Source: Hansfordia pulvinata
Lineage: Eukaryota > Ascomycota > Sordariomycetes > Xylariales
Assembly (NCBI GenBank): GCA_006538405.1
Contig: BJKQ01000005.1
Location: forward strand, 558,001-622,000
Direction of reading: 5' to 3'
Length of the DNA: 64,000 bases
Shown: positions 11,080 to 22,400 of the stretch, one piece after another
Layout of the letters: each line of letters opens with the position of its first letter
How positions within the stretch are numbered: the first letter of the stretch is position 1
The notes under the pieces: generated by a model
Told to the model about the DNA's origin: nothing
Database searches by the model: none
What the model saw: only the letters and a program-made list of their open reading frames with translations
Program-made: the position numbers and the translations under genes

Positions 11080-12971
11080 TCAGACCGTCTCGCTGTGCTC
11101 CACGTCAATCTTGCTCTGGTCCGCTGCCGCCACTGCGCGCGACCTCTTCACGAGGTCCGTCGTGATGGACGTGTGAGGGATGCGCCCGATGCGCTCGCAG
11201 TTGTAGCCGCTATCGCGTTCGATCAAGTCAGCATACATCCCTAATTCTTGGTCATCTAAAAACTTGAAAAGGAAAACGTACAAGATTAGATCCATCTGGT
11301 CAATGGTCAGGCCCTTAGTCTCGGGCAGGAAGAAATAGGCCCACAGGCCCGCGATCAGCATCCACGCAGCGAAGAAAAACCACGTCCCGTAGCCGAACGA
11401 GCTGAACATGTACGGCAGCGCTTTTGTGATGGCGAACTGCGTCAGCCACTGCACCAGCGCCGCGTACGTGCCCGAGAAGTTGCGCAGTGCCCCAGGGAAG
11501 ATCTCGGCAGATACGACCCAGGGCACGCCGTTGAGTCCAAAAGACCAGCTATTCGATGTGAGTTGTTAGCAAGAGATGAATATTACACCAAACTCAGTGC
11601 TCCCCTTGAACATGGGACTACCCACAAGACAGAGTATATCATGATCATGGCAATAGCAGCCTGGCCTCCCTGTGCCGTGGACGCGGGCACCTCCTGCCCG
11701 GCCTCGATCAGGTCCGCGGGGTGCCCGATTTTGACGTACGCCCCCACGAACCACAAGCAAGCAGAGCATGCGAAGGACGAAAGGACGACAGGCCGACGCC
11801 TGCCGACAACGTCGATGAGCAATGCGTAGAAGATGACGGAAGCCGCGGCCTTGACCAGGCCGTACACGCCGGTGTACAGCGCCACGTCGCTCACGCCCAG
11901 CGACCCGAACAGCGTGGGCGAGTAGTAGTTGATTGCCGACGCGCCTGACAGGTTGGCCAGCGTGAAGGCACACGTCACGAGCGCCACGCGCCCGCGCATC
12001 CCAGGGCGGACGACCTCGCGCATTGCGCCGCGGAAGAGCGCCCAGCCGCCGCCACCGCTGCAACGAGTGTTTGTGGCGGGAGTGGTGTTCATGTTGGTGT
12101 CAGTCAGCGACGCCGCCAGCGCCTCCTCTTCGCGCAGACGCCCTTCCATAGCCGCCATGTCTTCGCGCACGTACGGGTGCTCGGCTGGCAGGCGGCGCAG
12201 CTCGACGAGGGCCTTTGCGGCGTCGCCCGCTCTTCCCTTGCGCATGAGCCACAGCGGGCTCTCGTGGAGCAGGAAGCCGCCGAGAAACATGGCGCCGGCG
12301 GGGACCAGCTGGACGGCCATGGGGATGCGCCAAGTGGACGACCCGACGTCGCCCATGTTGCGCGAGATGCCGTAGTTGATCCAGAACCCGACGACTGTGC
12401 CGCCTTGGTACGCCACTTCGAACAGGCCCGTGAGCACGCCGCGGATCGACGGCACACTGAGCTCCGCGATGTAGCTGGGCACCGTGGCCGTCACGCCGCC
12501 GCAGCCCAGCCCTGTGAGCGCTCGGCCCGCGTAGATCATCCCCAGGCTTCCCGATGTCGCCGTCATGAGGATTGCGCCGACGATGAAGACGAGCACGTGC
12601 AGCTGCAGGGCGGCACGGCGGCCAGCGCGCTCCGTGGCGAAGAAGCAGGTCAGCGCCCCGAAGAAGGCGCCCGCCTGGAATGCCGACGTGATGTTGCTGC
12701 TGATCTCGTCTGCATTGTCAGGTGTGATGGAGAAGTCGCGCTTGAAGGACGCGCGCGCGATGGTAGTCCCGACAAAGGCCGAGTCGTAGCCGAACCTGTG
12801 TTGTCGCAATGAGCAAGGCCGATCATCAAGAGGGGGTAAGCAAGTTAAACAATGCCCTGGGCCGACTTACAGGATGGAGCCCGTGGCAATGATGATGCAC
12901 TCACTGTACAGCCGCCGGTTGTACACCTCCTTGGGCGTGGGCCGGTCCTCGACGGCGCGGAAACCGCCCAT
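11080..12971 (-). CDS. MFS sugar/quinate-permease-like transporter (555 aa)
   Basis: Proton-coupled major facilitator of the sugar porter family, expected in the plasma membrane. Four exons on the minus strand: 12971-12871, 12795-11626, 11548-11282 and 11209-11080. The introns are 75, 77 and 72 nt. The N-terminus MGGFRAVEDRPTPKEVYN and the phrase FGYDSAFVGTT match the fungal quinate permease (QutD/qa-y) subgroup; substrate beyond that is not shown. Family marks include the GWNG-like SFGLNGVPW, the helix-10 region PWVVSAEIFP, and PETKGL near the C-terminus. Intron 2 uses the donor GTGGGT, which restores YSVFWSFGLNG. Intron 3 is placed because MDLIF joined to GYNCERIG fits the usual family end and its branch site is GCTGAC. 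A Gly/Thr-rich cytoplasmic loop lies near 12030-12110. No qut or qa cluster genes are adjacent. Confidence 0.88.
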
Positions 12972-14367
12972 GGTCGCGGGCAAGCGTGGAGTTGGTGCTT
13001 TGCGATGTCAAAGACGAATGAAATGTTTCCTCAGGGACCTACAATAATGAACAAACAGAGACTGATATGGCACACTTGATAACTCCGTCGCAAGCCCACC
13101 ATCGCGAGGCGCTGGCCTCCCGCATTTTAACCTGCGGGCCACTCCCCTGTCACATCGGCATTGACACCGACTCCAGCTCCCCAGATCTCCCCAGTTCCCC
13201 CGGACGCTCGAGAGCCATGGCCAATCGGGACGCTGCCTGCTACCCCAAGCCAGCCTGCGTCTCTGGGTAGACAGGACCCAGTGCTGGGGTGCGAGCATCC
13301 GCCGGCGTGGGCCAGGAGACTAGGCCGAGTCTAGCGGACGGCTTCGGTCCATCAGGGGCCGAGCGACGGGCAAGTCTAGGAGCGGCGAGCAGCTGCGCGG
13401 GTGGGTGGTCGTCTTTCAGTCGCAGAGGGAGGCACTGGTCTGGGAGCAAGTTGAGACTCACGGTCATTCTTCTAACTAGACGAGCAAGTCGAGAGAAGGG
13501 ACGAAGTCTTTAATAGCACTGCGTCAGGCTGGGAGACGCCGTTTGGATGCTGTGCCGAGCGTCGGACTTGGCGGCCGTGCCGGCTCATTCAGCACCGAGG
13601 CGCTAACGCTGCGCGTCGTTGTTCTGAAGATGGAAGCAAGGGTCGGGCGAGCGGATGGCTGTCTTACAGCTTCGATGCCGAAGTAGTGAGGTGAGGTTAG
13701 GTACGCAAGGTGGAAGGGAGAGTTTGCCGGTCGGCCAAGATGGATTGGCCAGTCTTGCCTCGAAGTTCGCCATACCCCTCTTTCGCGGTCATGCCTTCCA
13801 ATCTTGCCGCCTCGACTCGTACATTGTCCGCGGTCGTACATTGTCCGCGGTGGCCTTGATCAGATGTACTCATCGACGAGCATGCACGGGCTGGCTGTCG
13901 TTCCTTCCACTTGGGTTCACCAGCCAGATCTATGGTCGCCAATTCTGGTCACTACCAGGTACTTCATTGAGATATGTCGGATACCTACCACATGATCAGG
14001 CTGTGCTGAAGAGTTCATTTCTACGGAAACAGTACGATCTGGAAGAAGGCCATGGACAGACAAGAACAGCAACACAGAAGCCTACTTACCAGAGAGAACA
14101 ATAGGTAAGCAGCACATCAAGACTTTTCATTCATGACTGTCTCTCGAGTGGCCAGTGACCGAGGACTATCTCAAGTTGGAAGCAAGTGTAAGGGTAGCGA
14201 GAGTGGCAACTGGTTGAGCGAGCAGGTGTTGCACGGCCCCCTTCCCGCTCCCATCTCCAGAGTGGGCCAAGTGAAGCCAAAGAGTGAATCGCGCGACGTA
14301 ATGCGAATAGACCAGCGAGGACAACGCTGCGATATATCCTTCCAACTAGAATGAATCGATAGATTCT
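12972..14367. other. Intergenic region
   Basis: This lies between the transporter start and the 3' end of the F-box-like gene, both on the minus strand, so it holds the transporter promoter and the F-box gene terminator. No supported gene is seen. A 17-bp direct repeat is listed separately. Confidence 0.65.
13817..13850. repeat. 17-bp perfect direct repeat, two copies
   Basis: TCGTACATTGTCCGCGG occurs twice with no gap. It may be a simple slip duplication or a paired protein-binding site. Confidence 0.9.
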
Positions 14368-16752
14368 TCACCAGGGCGGTCCCTGCACCCATATCATCTC
14401 CGAATAGTCATCCACAAACCAGCCGGGAAACGTGACGTCGCTCGCATCCTCATTCGCGGTCAGGGTCCCAGAGAGGAGGGCCGTACGCTTGATTGCCTCC
14501 CTCTTCAGCTTCAAGGTACGCTCCGTGGCTGCCAACGAGACGGCATTGCGGCGCAGATCCACGTGGCCAAAGTCGGGATCGTAGAAACAGGTTTTGCCAA
14601 TCCCGCTCGCAACGTCCACCCCCGAGGGTTCGAATCGCTCCCGCAAGATGTCGAAAAGCTGCATTGGAGGCGACTGCAAGAGTGGTCGGACATTCCAGCC
14701 GTACTTCCGGTACAAGTCGACGTACCCAGCCGGTAAATCAAAGCCATGCAACTGAATCGACTTCAGCCTCGGCCACCCATCCTCTGGTTTCTCCAGAAGA
14801 GCTGGTAAAGCTAAGTCGCAGAAGCGTTGGTAGCCAAAAGCATGTAGACTAACAACCATATAGGTAGCAGTCTCCAGCCAAGCCTTTGACCATCCTCCGG
14901 CAATAGCGGCTGCCGAAGTTCTCTGATCAAGGACCAGGTCCTCAAGCGTGTTACGAGTAGCTCGGAGAAGTGCAGCTGCCTCGCCAAGGACCAAAGAGTC
15001 CGCCTTGTATTTGTCTGCATCGGGCGGAAGGCTCAGATTGTAAAGGCGCTCAGAACCGGGTCTTGTAAATGCAAATGGGCCTATTTGTTTGAAGACGCAC
15101 TCAACCGGACGGCATAGAGTGAGTCGCGAGACTGACAACAGCCGAGAAATGATGTCGGTACCTAGCAGAGTAGATTTTCCAATGGGCGCTGGTCCGGTAA
15201 GCTCCTCTAATCTTGCATCCCATTCTGGCAAATCGTCAAGTATGAAAAGCTTGAGGTCTTGGATCTTCTCCGCTGATCCGTCCAAGATCCAACGCACTAA
15301 CATGGGTGGGACATATCCAATGAGGTGAACAGCGCGAAGCTTCTTCAGTGGACGTAGCTTAAGGTGGGTTGCATTCGATGTCTCCATTTTGCTCGCGACG
15401 ATTGGCTCTATTTCCAACCAATACTCATCGTATACCCTGTTGTCGCGTTCTGTTTCATCGTCATCATCATCATCAAGGTCCGCAACCATCATCTGGCACG
15501 TCAGCTCAAGATGTTCAAGCTCTTGGAAGCAAGACAGCACCTTCCAGTGGGTGAACAAGGCTGGGTTTACGTGGAGTCGCCCTTTGCCAATAGTCCAAGT
15601 CAAGCATAGATGTCTTATGTGTCGAGCCAGGGCGTCTCTTAGCATCAAACGTCTGTTGTTGAAAAGCTCAAAGAACTTGAATGTTTTTATCCAGTAGCGG
15701 GCGTCAGAACCGATATTGTATTCACTGTTACTCTTGTCTTCCCTGTCCAAGATGTAGTCACGACCATGATGCTGCCTTAGTACTCTCTCGTGCGCACGCT
15801 CATCTTCATGCATCTGATGTTCATGATATCCGGGCGAGTGTAGCTCGATTCGAGTCCAAATCATTGGCTCGATGAACATGCGGAGGCTCCTGCTGGCCGA
15901 CATCAAAGACACCAGGGAAGAGCGGCTCAAAAAGCTGCAAGCAATAGCCACGAGCTCGGATGGAAGCTTCTCTAGGGGAAACGTCGTAGAGGCTGCATCG
16001 TTGCTGGCAATGTCGGACGACAGAGCATGGCGCCAATGTTGAGGAAATCGCTCAAGTTTGACCTGGAGAACTAGGTTGTGGAGGAGCCTGCTAGTACCGG
16101 CCAGTCTTGACGATTCTGTCGATTCGAAGTCCGCAAAGAAGATAATTCGCTCGAGAGCATGGTACGGTAGCGTCTCCAAGGTTGACCGAAGCCTGTTGTG
16201 TGGCCCTCTCTCAAGAGGTCTGTCGAATGTGCCGTGAAAAATCATGCCAAATTGCCTCATCCGAAAGATACTGGGCGCATCCATCCAACGCAGAACCTCT
16301 AGTTTAACATTGTAGGGAAGCCTCCGAATGCTGCGATGTGGGGATCTTGTCCGCGAGTAGTAGGGATTGTATCGAGAGGCGTGAGTTCGCCCGGTGCGGT
16401 GGACAGCAAAGAAGAAGCTGCGGAAGAATCTGTTCACATTCTTCAACGCCCGAAGGAGCTCGGACCTGTCACCAGAGAGGTCTAGGATGCGACGAAGCGA
16501 TTGATGTCCCAGGCCATCGAGCGTGGGTCGAGCAGCCTCTTTGTATTGCATCAAAGCTGGAGCATAGCACCGGAAGTATCTGCTGGTGGCGCCGATGTTC
16601 TCGATGTCTTTGGATCCTAGGTAGAGGCAGATTCGCGCCAGAGCCTCAAAGGGGATCCCGTGAATCGAGGGCTGGGGTAAGATCTTGAGGTGGTCGGCGT
16701 GGTTTGGAAGGTCGGGCCCATGCAGCGCCAGACGACGGTTTTTTCTCTCCAT
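14368..16752 (-). CDS. Protein with five tandem F-box-like units (794 aa)
   Basis: A single uninterrupted exon starts at ATG 16752. The first 300 residues hold five helical units that each fit the F-box pattern L-x-x-LP-x-x-x-L-x-x-I: about 31-62 (GIPFEALARICLYL), 80-115 (LGHQSLRRIL), 142-175 (RLPYNVKLEVLRW), 192-226 (TLPYHALERIIFF) and 260-295 (KLPSELVAIACSFL, the best match). Only one may bind Skp1. A DDDDDDE acidic run sits midway and the C-terminal half resembles the irregular substrate-binding part of fungal F-box proteins. The expected role is a substrate receptor of an SCF ubiquitin ligase, but this rests on the motif alone. One copy of the dispersed 8-mer TACGAGTA lies in the coding sequence at 14952-14959. 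Confidence 0.82.
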   Translation of the reverse strand: MERKNRRLALHGPDLPNHADHLKILPQPSIHGIPFEALARICLYLGSKDIENIGATSRYFRCYAPALMQYKEAARPTLDGLGHQSLRRILDLSGDRSELLRALKNVNRFFRSFFFAVHRTGRTHASRYNPYYSRTRSPHRSIRRLPYNVKLEVLRWMDAPSIFRMRQFGMIFHGTFDRPLERGPHNRLRSTLETLPYHALERIIFFADFESTESSRLAGTSRLLHNLVLQVKLERFPQHWRHALSSDIASNDAASTTFPLEKLPSELVAIACSFLSRSSLVSLMSASRSLRMFIEPMIWTRIELHSPGYHEHQMHEDERAHERVLRQHHGRDYILDREDKSNSEYNIGSDARYWIKTFKFFELFNNRRLMLRDALARHIRHLCLTWTIGKGRLHVNPALFTHWKVLSCFQELEHLELTCQMMVADLDDDDDDETERDNRVYDEYWLEIEPIVASKMETSNATHLKLRPLKKLRAVHLIGYVPPMLVRWILDGSAEKIQDLKLFILDDLPEWDARLEELTGPAPIGKSTLLGTDIISRLLSVSRLTLCRPVECVFKQIGPFAFTRPGSERLYNLSLPPDADKYKADSLVLGEAAALLRATRNTLEDLVLDQRTSAAAIAGGWSKAWLETATYMVVSLHAFGYQRFCDLALPALLEKPEDGWPRLKSIQLHGFDLPAGYVDLYRKYGWNVRPLLQSPPMQLFDILRERFEPSGVDVASGIGKTCFYDPDFGHVDLRRNAVSLAATERTLKLKREAIKRTALLSGTLTANEDASDVTFPGWFVDDYSEMIWVQGPPW

Positions 16753-17641
16753 TGTTTGTTCACTATCTGTCGTGTGTCGATGGTAATTTGGTCAGATCGA
16801 GCAGCTCCTCACGAGATGGTGATATCTGGAGGGCTGTCGCTAGATGGCGGCAAAGATGATTGCCTTCAGCAGCAAAGATGGGTTGAGGTGGAAAGAGAAG
16901 CTCCGGGATGAAGAGAGTCTCAGCGGGTCATGTTGGGAGGGAGAATGAGTGACAGGTGGGCACTGCTGATGGATCTACAAAGCGAGCATCCGTTTGTGCA
17001 AAGAGACGGCGACTCTGCCGGTTTTCGCACCAGTGCAGTCATTCAATGATCGGTCGTGGATGATGAAAGTTGACCCGAAAGTGCAAAGAAGCCGCCCAAT
17101 CGCCCTGACGACTGAGCAGGTATTCTCCAATGCATATCTGAGGAAGGAGCATTGTAATTGTAAATTCTATTCAGGCATGTACGGACCGCGTCGTGGATGG
17201 TTGCGCCTGGCGCCGCTGGCCTTGTCGCTACACTTGCGGCCTCGCGTCAATTCTGGAGTTTGGGCTCGGGTGATTGAAGTGACAGGAACTATGAGTCGAG
17301 CCGGCTGCAAGAGCGTGGTACAAAGTAGATGCGATTGAGCCCGTGAGGTGCTTGGCACATCGATAGCCTATTGGATTTTGCTTACCACGAACTCAGGATT
17401 TATGGATGCTTTTGGCATGCCTTGACCCTGGCCCCGGAAGACCTTGACGCGGCTGGCCAGTGCTACGAAACAGGACGCCAAATGGTACTTAGAGAAGAAC
17501 AACGTAGATTTGACTACCCAGCAATGAGAGCATAAGAGATGAAGAATCGCCGTGTTGCCCTCACTCCCTGCTCACCGTTCCATAGGACGCCCGGCTACAG
17601 CGCGGTCACGCCGATAGCTTGTCGAGCTAGCACACCACTGC
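16753..17641. other. Intergenic region
   Basis: 889 bp between the start of the F-box-like gene and the end of ARB1, both on the minus strand. It should hold the F-box gene promoter and the ARB1 terminator. No gene, repeat or distinct regulatory motif was seen. Confidence 0.65.
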
Positions 17642-19468
17642 CTACTCGTCATCCTCTCTTCCGTCTGAGAATCCCTCTTCCAAGCCGGGTGTCTTATCGT
17701 GAATCGATGGCGCTGGTCTGTGGTTCTCGGCTGGCTCCTTCCAGTCTTGCATGAGCATCTGTGGGAGAAAGGTGTCGAAAGAGACGCGAATATCTTCCAC
17801 CTCTTTGATGAAGCCAACTCCCATGTTTGTTCGGTATACCGTCATCACTAGCTTCATGCCCTTCTCGAACAGGCCAATGATTTCTTTGTCGATGAGGTAT
17901 TCTGCGACGGGTGCGTTGCTGAAGTCAACCTCTTCCGGTCGAGGAACATTGCTGTAGCCGTGGGCGATAATGGCAGGGCGTACAATAATGGACCCGGCCT
18001 CATTCTTGACACCGGTAGCTGGGTCTTTTCTGGGGAGTCTGATGTCCACAACCTCGTAGGCCTTGGGTCGACCCTCGTTTATCAGTTCCACCTCAATTCG
18101 AGATGCATCACCCGTCAGATGTTCAAGCGCATCGTTGCTTGCCTGGTCGGACGTCTGATCCGAAGAACCGCGCTTCCATGATTGGATTGTGTCTCGAAAC
18201 GCGTGCCGTTGTTCGTCCTTGTCCACCGAGTTGAGTTTCCCAGGCGTCGACTCGTTGACCAAGAGGGAGTAGGCGGCACGGTCAAATCGGCCAGGCAGAG
18301 CCTTATAGATGCGGTCAATATTGCGATTCTCGACAACCGCAATCTGGCAAATGTTGCGTGCAGCCATAATGTTCTCTTTGAACTCGGGACAAACGTCGTG
18401 CTGCAAGACGAAGTTGAGGAAGCTTTCAACGGTTCTGGCGGCCAGAACAAGAGTTTCGTCAGGGAGGAAGAACTCAGCAAGGGTGCGAGAGCTTGTTGCG
18501 GATGGGCATGGTCAGTATAGCAATGCAGACTGGACTTGACAGTTGCGATTGAGACTCACAAGAAACACTTGGCGATCCCCTCAAAATCCACCTCCCAGTG
18601 CTCGGCGTCGGCGACGCAGTAGTACTTGCCGCCTGCCACACCAACGCGGTCTGTGGCCATCATACGGCGAACGTCATCTTTGCTAGCGCCAGCAAGGGCG
18701 CCGGGGTCGTGACCAGTGAACTGTCGCACGCTGGTGTCAATGCCTCCGAGGGCGAGATACTTGTTGAACAGGTTCACTTGCTCATTGCTCAGACGACGTT
18801 TCTCCCGAAAGCGCTGGATACAGTCTTCGATACGCCTGCATCTCGTGAGTGAGGTGTCCGAGTAGGGTCGGTTGACACTTACTCAGTCAAGGATCGAGAC
18901 CTGTCGACTGTGGTCAGTATGTGTATCAGCTTGTGGGATTGGGGTCTTGTAACTAACGATCGATAGATATCCTCCTCCAGCCTTGCCTCCTCAGGCGTCA
19001 ATGGCGCGTCTGCGTAGAACTCTACAACCCATCAGCTGGTGTCTTATGGGTGACTCTATTTCCAAACGTGGGCGAACCTTCGAAGCCGGTGATGGCCTCG
19101 CGGGCCTTTTTGGCTTTGCTTTTCCCCTTGGACCTCTTCTTCTTCTTCTTCTTCTTATTCTCTCCAAGGGACACGACTGGTGCGTCGCCATCGACTGGCG
19201 GGGTGATTGGCGATGAGGGAGCATCAATCGGCATGTTCAGCTCTTTGGCCGCGGACTGTTCTGGAGAGCAGGGTGGTGTCAAAGGCCCTTCGATGCTCGC
19301 ACTTGGAGGGATTGCTTCGCCGGGGTCGGCAGTTACTATGGATTCGTCATCCATGAGGTCTTTCTCATTGCTGAATGGCGTTTCCATGGAGTTTGGCATT
19401 GTCGAAGATTCTTGGGCGCCCCCAGTCGAATGAAGCGAGTCTCCCACGAGGGAGGTTCTGTCGGACAT
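17642..19468 (-). CDS. arb1: Arb1-like subunit of the Argonaute siRNA chaperone (ARC) complex (532 aa)
   Basis: Arb1 binds Argonaute in the ARC complex and in fission yeast is needed for siRNA maturation and heterochromatin. Five exons on the minus strand: 19468-19078, 19021-18958, 18900-18883, 18835-18560 and 18491-17642. Exon 3 is only 18 nt and exon 2 is 64 nt. The junctions restore FEEFYADAPLTPEEARLEED, RSLTERIEDCIQRF and the conserved FNKYLALGGIDTS and VDFEGIAKCFLS stretches, which I recognise from the Arb1 family (Pfam Arb1). The N-terminal 115 residues are disordered and end in a Lys/Arg block that looks like a nuclear localisation signal. The acidic C-terminus ends GREDDE. The start follows the ATG of MSDRTS; the frame continues open upstream with poorer codon bias. 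Confidence 0.85.
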
Positions 19469-22400
19469 GGTGCAAGCGGTAATAGCAGTGTTCCGGGCTC
19501 GATCTCGTCGTATGGGGTTGGGAGAGAAATGGAGGATGTCCGTACTGTGAGGGTGGCTGTAGACCTGGGCCCTCTCCCAAGATTCCGTCTGTTCTGGGCA
19601 GGAAGGCACGGGAGGGGCTGCTCTTTCCCGTGGCAAGTGCGCACCTGCCTGGTGAGTCTTTGATGATAGTTGACTGAATCCGGTCACGTGTACCGCCGAA
19701 AGCTGAATAGGAGAGCACGGTAGGACAGTTGGGCTGGCACCCTAGAAATATGAGGACGGCAGATATTGTGCTAGCATTGACCGATGACGATGAAGTCTAT
19801 TTGATTAAAATCGAGCGGAACGTGCTATGCCCTGTTCTCTCTCTATGAACAATATTGAATGCTTTATCATGGGTCTTTCGGATAGGAGACGGATGCAAAC
19901 GGCGAGCCGATCCGAGTCACACATAACGGTCGGGTGTGAACCTCAGACGTAAGCCACCTTGTCCTGGACCTTGACCAGGCATCACATCCGCTTCACACAT
20001 CCGACATGTAGCGGGTGCGTGCATTCGAGTATCTGAAGAGCGGTAAAGGCTCGCGTCGGCTCATTATACCTACCTCCTTCCAGCGCGCGCCACTGGGGAT
20101 ATAGAGAACGATGTCTGAACCGGCCTATCCGTGTTTTCCTATCCCTGAGTTAATGACACTGGATGATTCCAGCAACTAAATCGCTCTCGACTTTCCATGC
20201 ATGTGTCCGTGAGCCCACCTCAAGGTAAGTCTGGTGCCTGTAGCGGCACCATCCCCGTTGTACCGTGCTTTCTCTCCCTTACTTAAAGCTGTACCCTTGC
20301 TTGAATGGCCACCATAGTGCCATCTGGAGTGCTGGCTCTTGGCAAATACTGTAGTAGCTCACGATGAAGGTATTGTCAGGTTTCTAGTTTGGGAGACTGG
20401 CCAGGTATTTCTTTTAAGGCAAGTACCTCGGAAGAATTCAAAAGAGAACAATACGGCTTGATCATGTTGCTGAAATGCAGCGGGGACTATCTCAGTAATT
20501 GATTTGAGAAAACACTCGGCACTGAGTCATCGTATTCAACCCCAACCACCCGCGCGCGCCGTACGGTATCGAGCAGCAGGCAGAAGAGGATTCATGCCAA
20601 GTTGAACGGAAACAGTAGAAGGGTCTAGAAATAAGTTCGGATGGTATGCGTCTGCTGCCTACCTCCTTACCTACATCCGTCCTTGCACATGCAAATGTTT
20701 GGGGACCTCATGTATGACATATTGAAGCCATCCGGGCTGCATGCACGAAAGAATACGGATATCCTCTTTAAGAAGAAGTCAGGAAGCAATCAACGGACGG
20801 ACAATTAAGTAAACAATCAATCAGTGAGCGAGGCGAGATGCCCGACACAAGAGCACGTGCGGTCGATTGTCGGGCTCAGTCACGCGGCGTTGCTGACACG
20901 GCCTCAACCTGAGATTGCGCATTATCTCCAGGCTCGGATTGTCACAAATTCGGAGAGGCAAACTCCGCTCGGAAGGGGAATAATGGCAACTCTTGCGATG
21001 CACACGACCACCTGCGAGCTCAGCAGCTCGACTGGCAGCCTATTGTGCATGGCGGGCAGGCCGCCTATCGGGGGGCTCAGCGCCTCGGACGCGCCGGCAA
21101 GCGTGGGGGCTCAGCGCAAGCCAGTCAGACAGACCGGGCACCGCACCTGGACAGACGAGGCCGCGGCGGGCCGGGGGGGTAGAGATGATTGGCAGGGGAG
21201 GGCTGCGTACGAGTATGTACTCGTAGGACAGCAGTGGCTGAGCAGCTGTGCGATCGTCGCCTGCGGGCGATGGGCGACCGGCGACCTCCAAGCATACAGG
21301 GCGTGGCGGGCTGCAGCGCAGTGACTGGTTAGCGGCTTGGGTGCCTCTTCGCAAGGCGGACTCAGGTGATGAGGGGGGGCTTCCATCCATCCAGTCCAGG
21401 GGACAAACGGGCGGGCGGGCATCGGACCCGCGGGCGGGACGGCGGCACGCGGGCAATCAACAGCACGTGGAGGGGTCCGGATCCCGGCACGCCAGGAGAC
21501 GCCAGGAGACGCCAGGGGCGGAGACAGGTACGCTACGAGTGCTGCGCCGAATGAATCCATGCAGGGGCCTCGCAAGATACGCCCTCCTTTCCCGTCTCCT
21601 CCCGGGTCTGAAGTAACCGTTCTGTTGAGATTGGGGCTGTGAGCGAGGGGGAGGGCGATGGCAATGTGGCGTTGATGAGGACGCAATGGCCCATCTGCGC
21701 CGGCTTGCGTCGTGGATGTCATGTACCTAATGGGATGGATTGGCTTGGGGCAAATCAATCCAGCCGAGATGCCTGGCGGTGTGCGTGCAGGGCAGACGAT
21801 GATGCGATTGTGCGGATGATCCGACGTCGGGAGTGTGTCTCTGTCTGTGTTTGTGTTCGAAGCAGGTCATAACATACATACATGTACCTTAGGTAAAGAT
21901 GCCTTTGATGCTCGTACATGTATCAATGATTGCCTTTTCCACGTGAGGCGGGGCGGGGCTGAATCTACCTATATCCAGCAAACCAGGCAGAGCAGCCAGC
22001 CTGTGAAGAGCGGGGTTGAGGGAGTCTTGCAACAATCATGTCAACCAACATGGACGCCTCTACTTCAACATGACCGCTTCCGCCATCCCACCCCATCCCA
22101 TCCCAGCGAGCGACGGGGCGCGATCGAACGGCTGAAGCTGGAATGCGTTGTACGAGTACCAAAACCGCACCGCGGATGATGTGCGCGTGGGAAAAGAGGC
22201 GCTCGTAGGAACTGGACGTGCAGATGTCAAGTACCTTACCTACAGTACACTATAGTACACTACACTGAATTCACTCGCAACCTAGTGCGATTCTACATTT
22301 CCATCTGCCCAAACAGGGACCCCGGAAATGCACGGAAACGGCCCTCCCCTGTCACGCCTGTGCCACGCCTGCCAACCCCGGGTGCGCCCTGGCTTATGGA

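Noticed and set aside
11080..16752. Quinate-utilisation or secondary-metabolite cluster around the transporter
   Set aside because: No quinate dehydrogenase, dehydratase, regulator or backbone synthase gene is adjacent; neighbours are a small unknown protein and an F-box-like protein.
20824..21758. Overlapping frames of 60-215 residues on both strands
   Set aside because: They begin at GTG or share the same DNA in several frames, lack consistent codon bias and have no recognisable motif; typical of GC-rich intergenic DNA.
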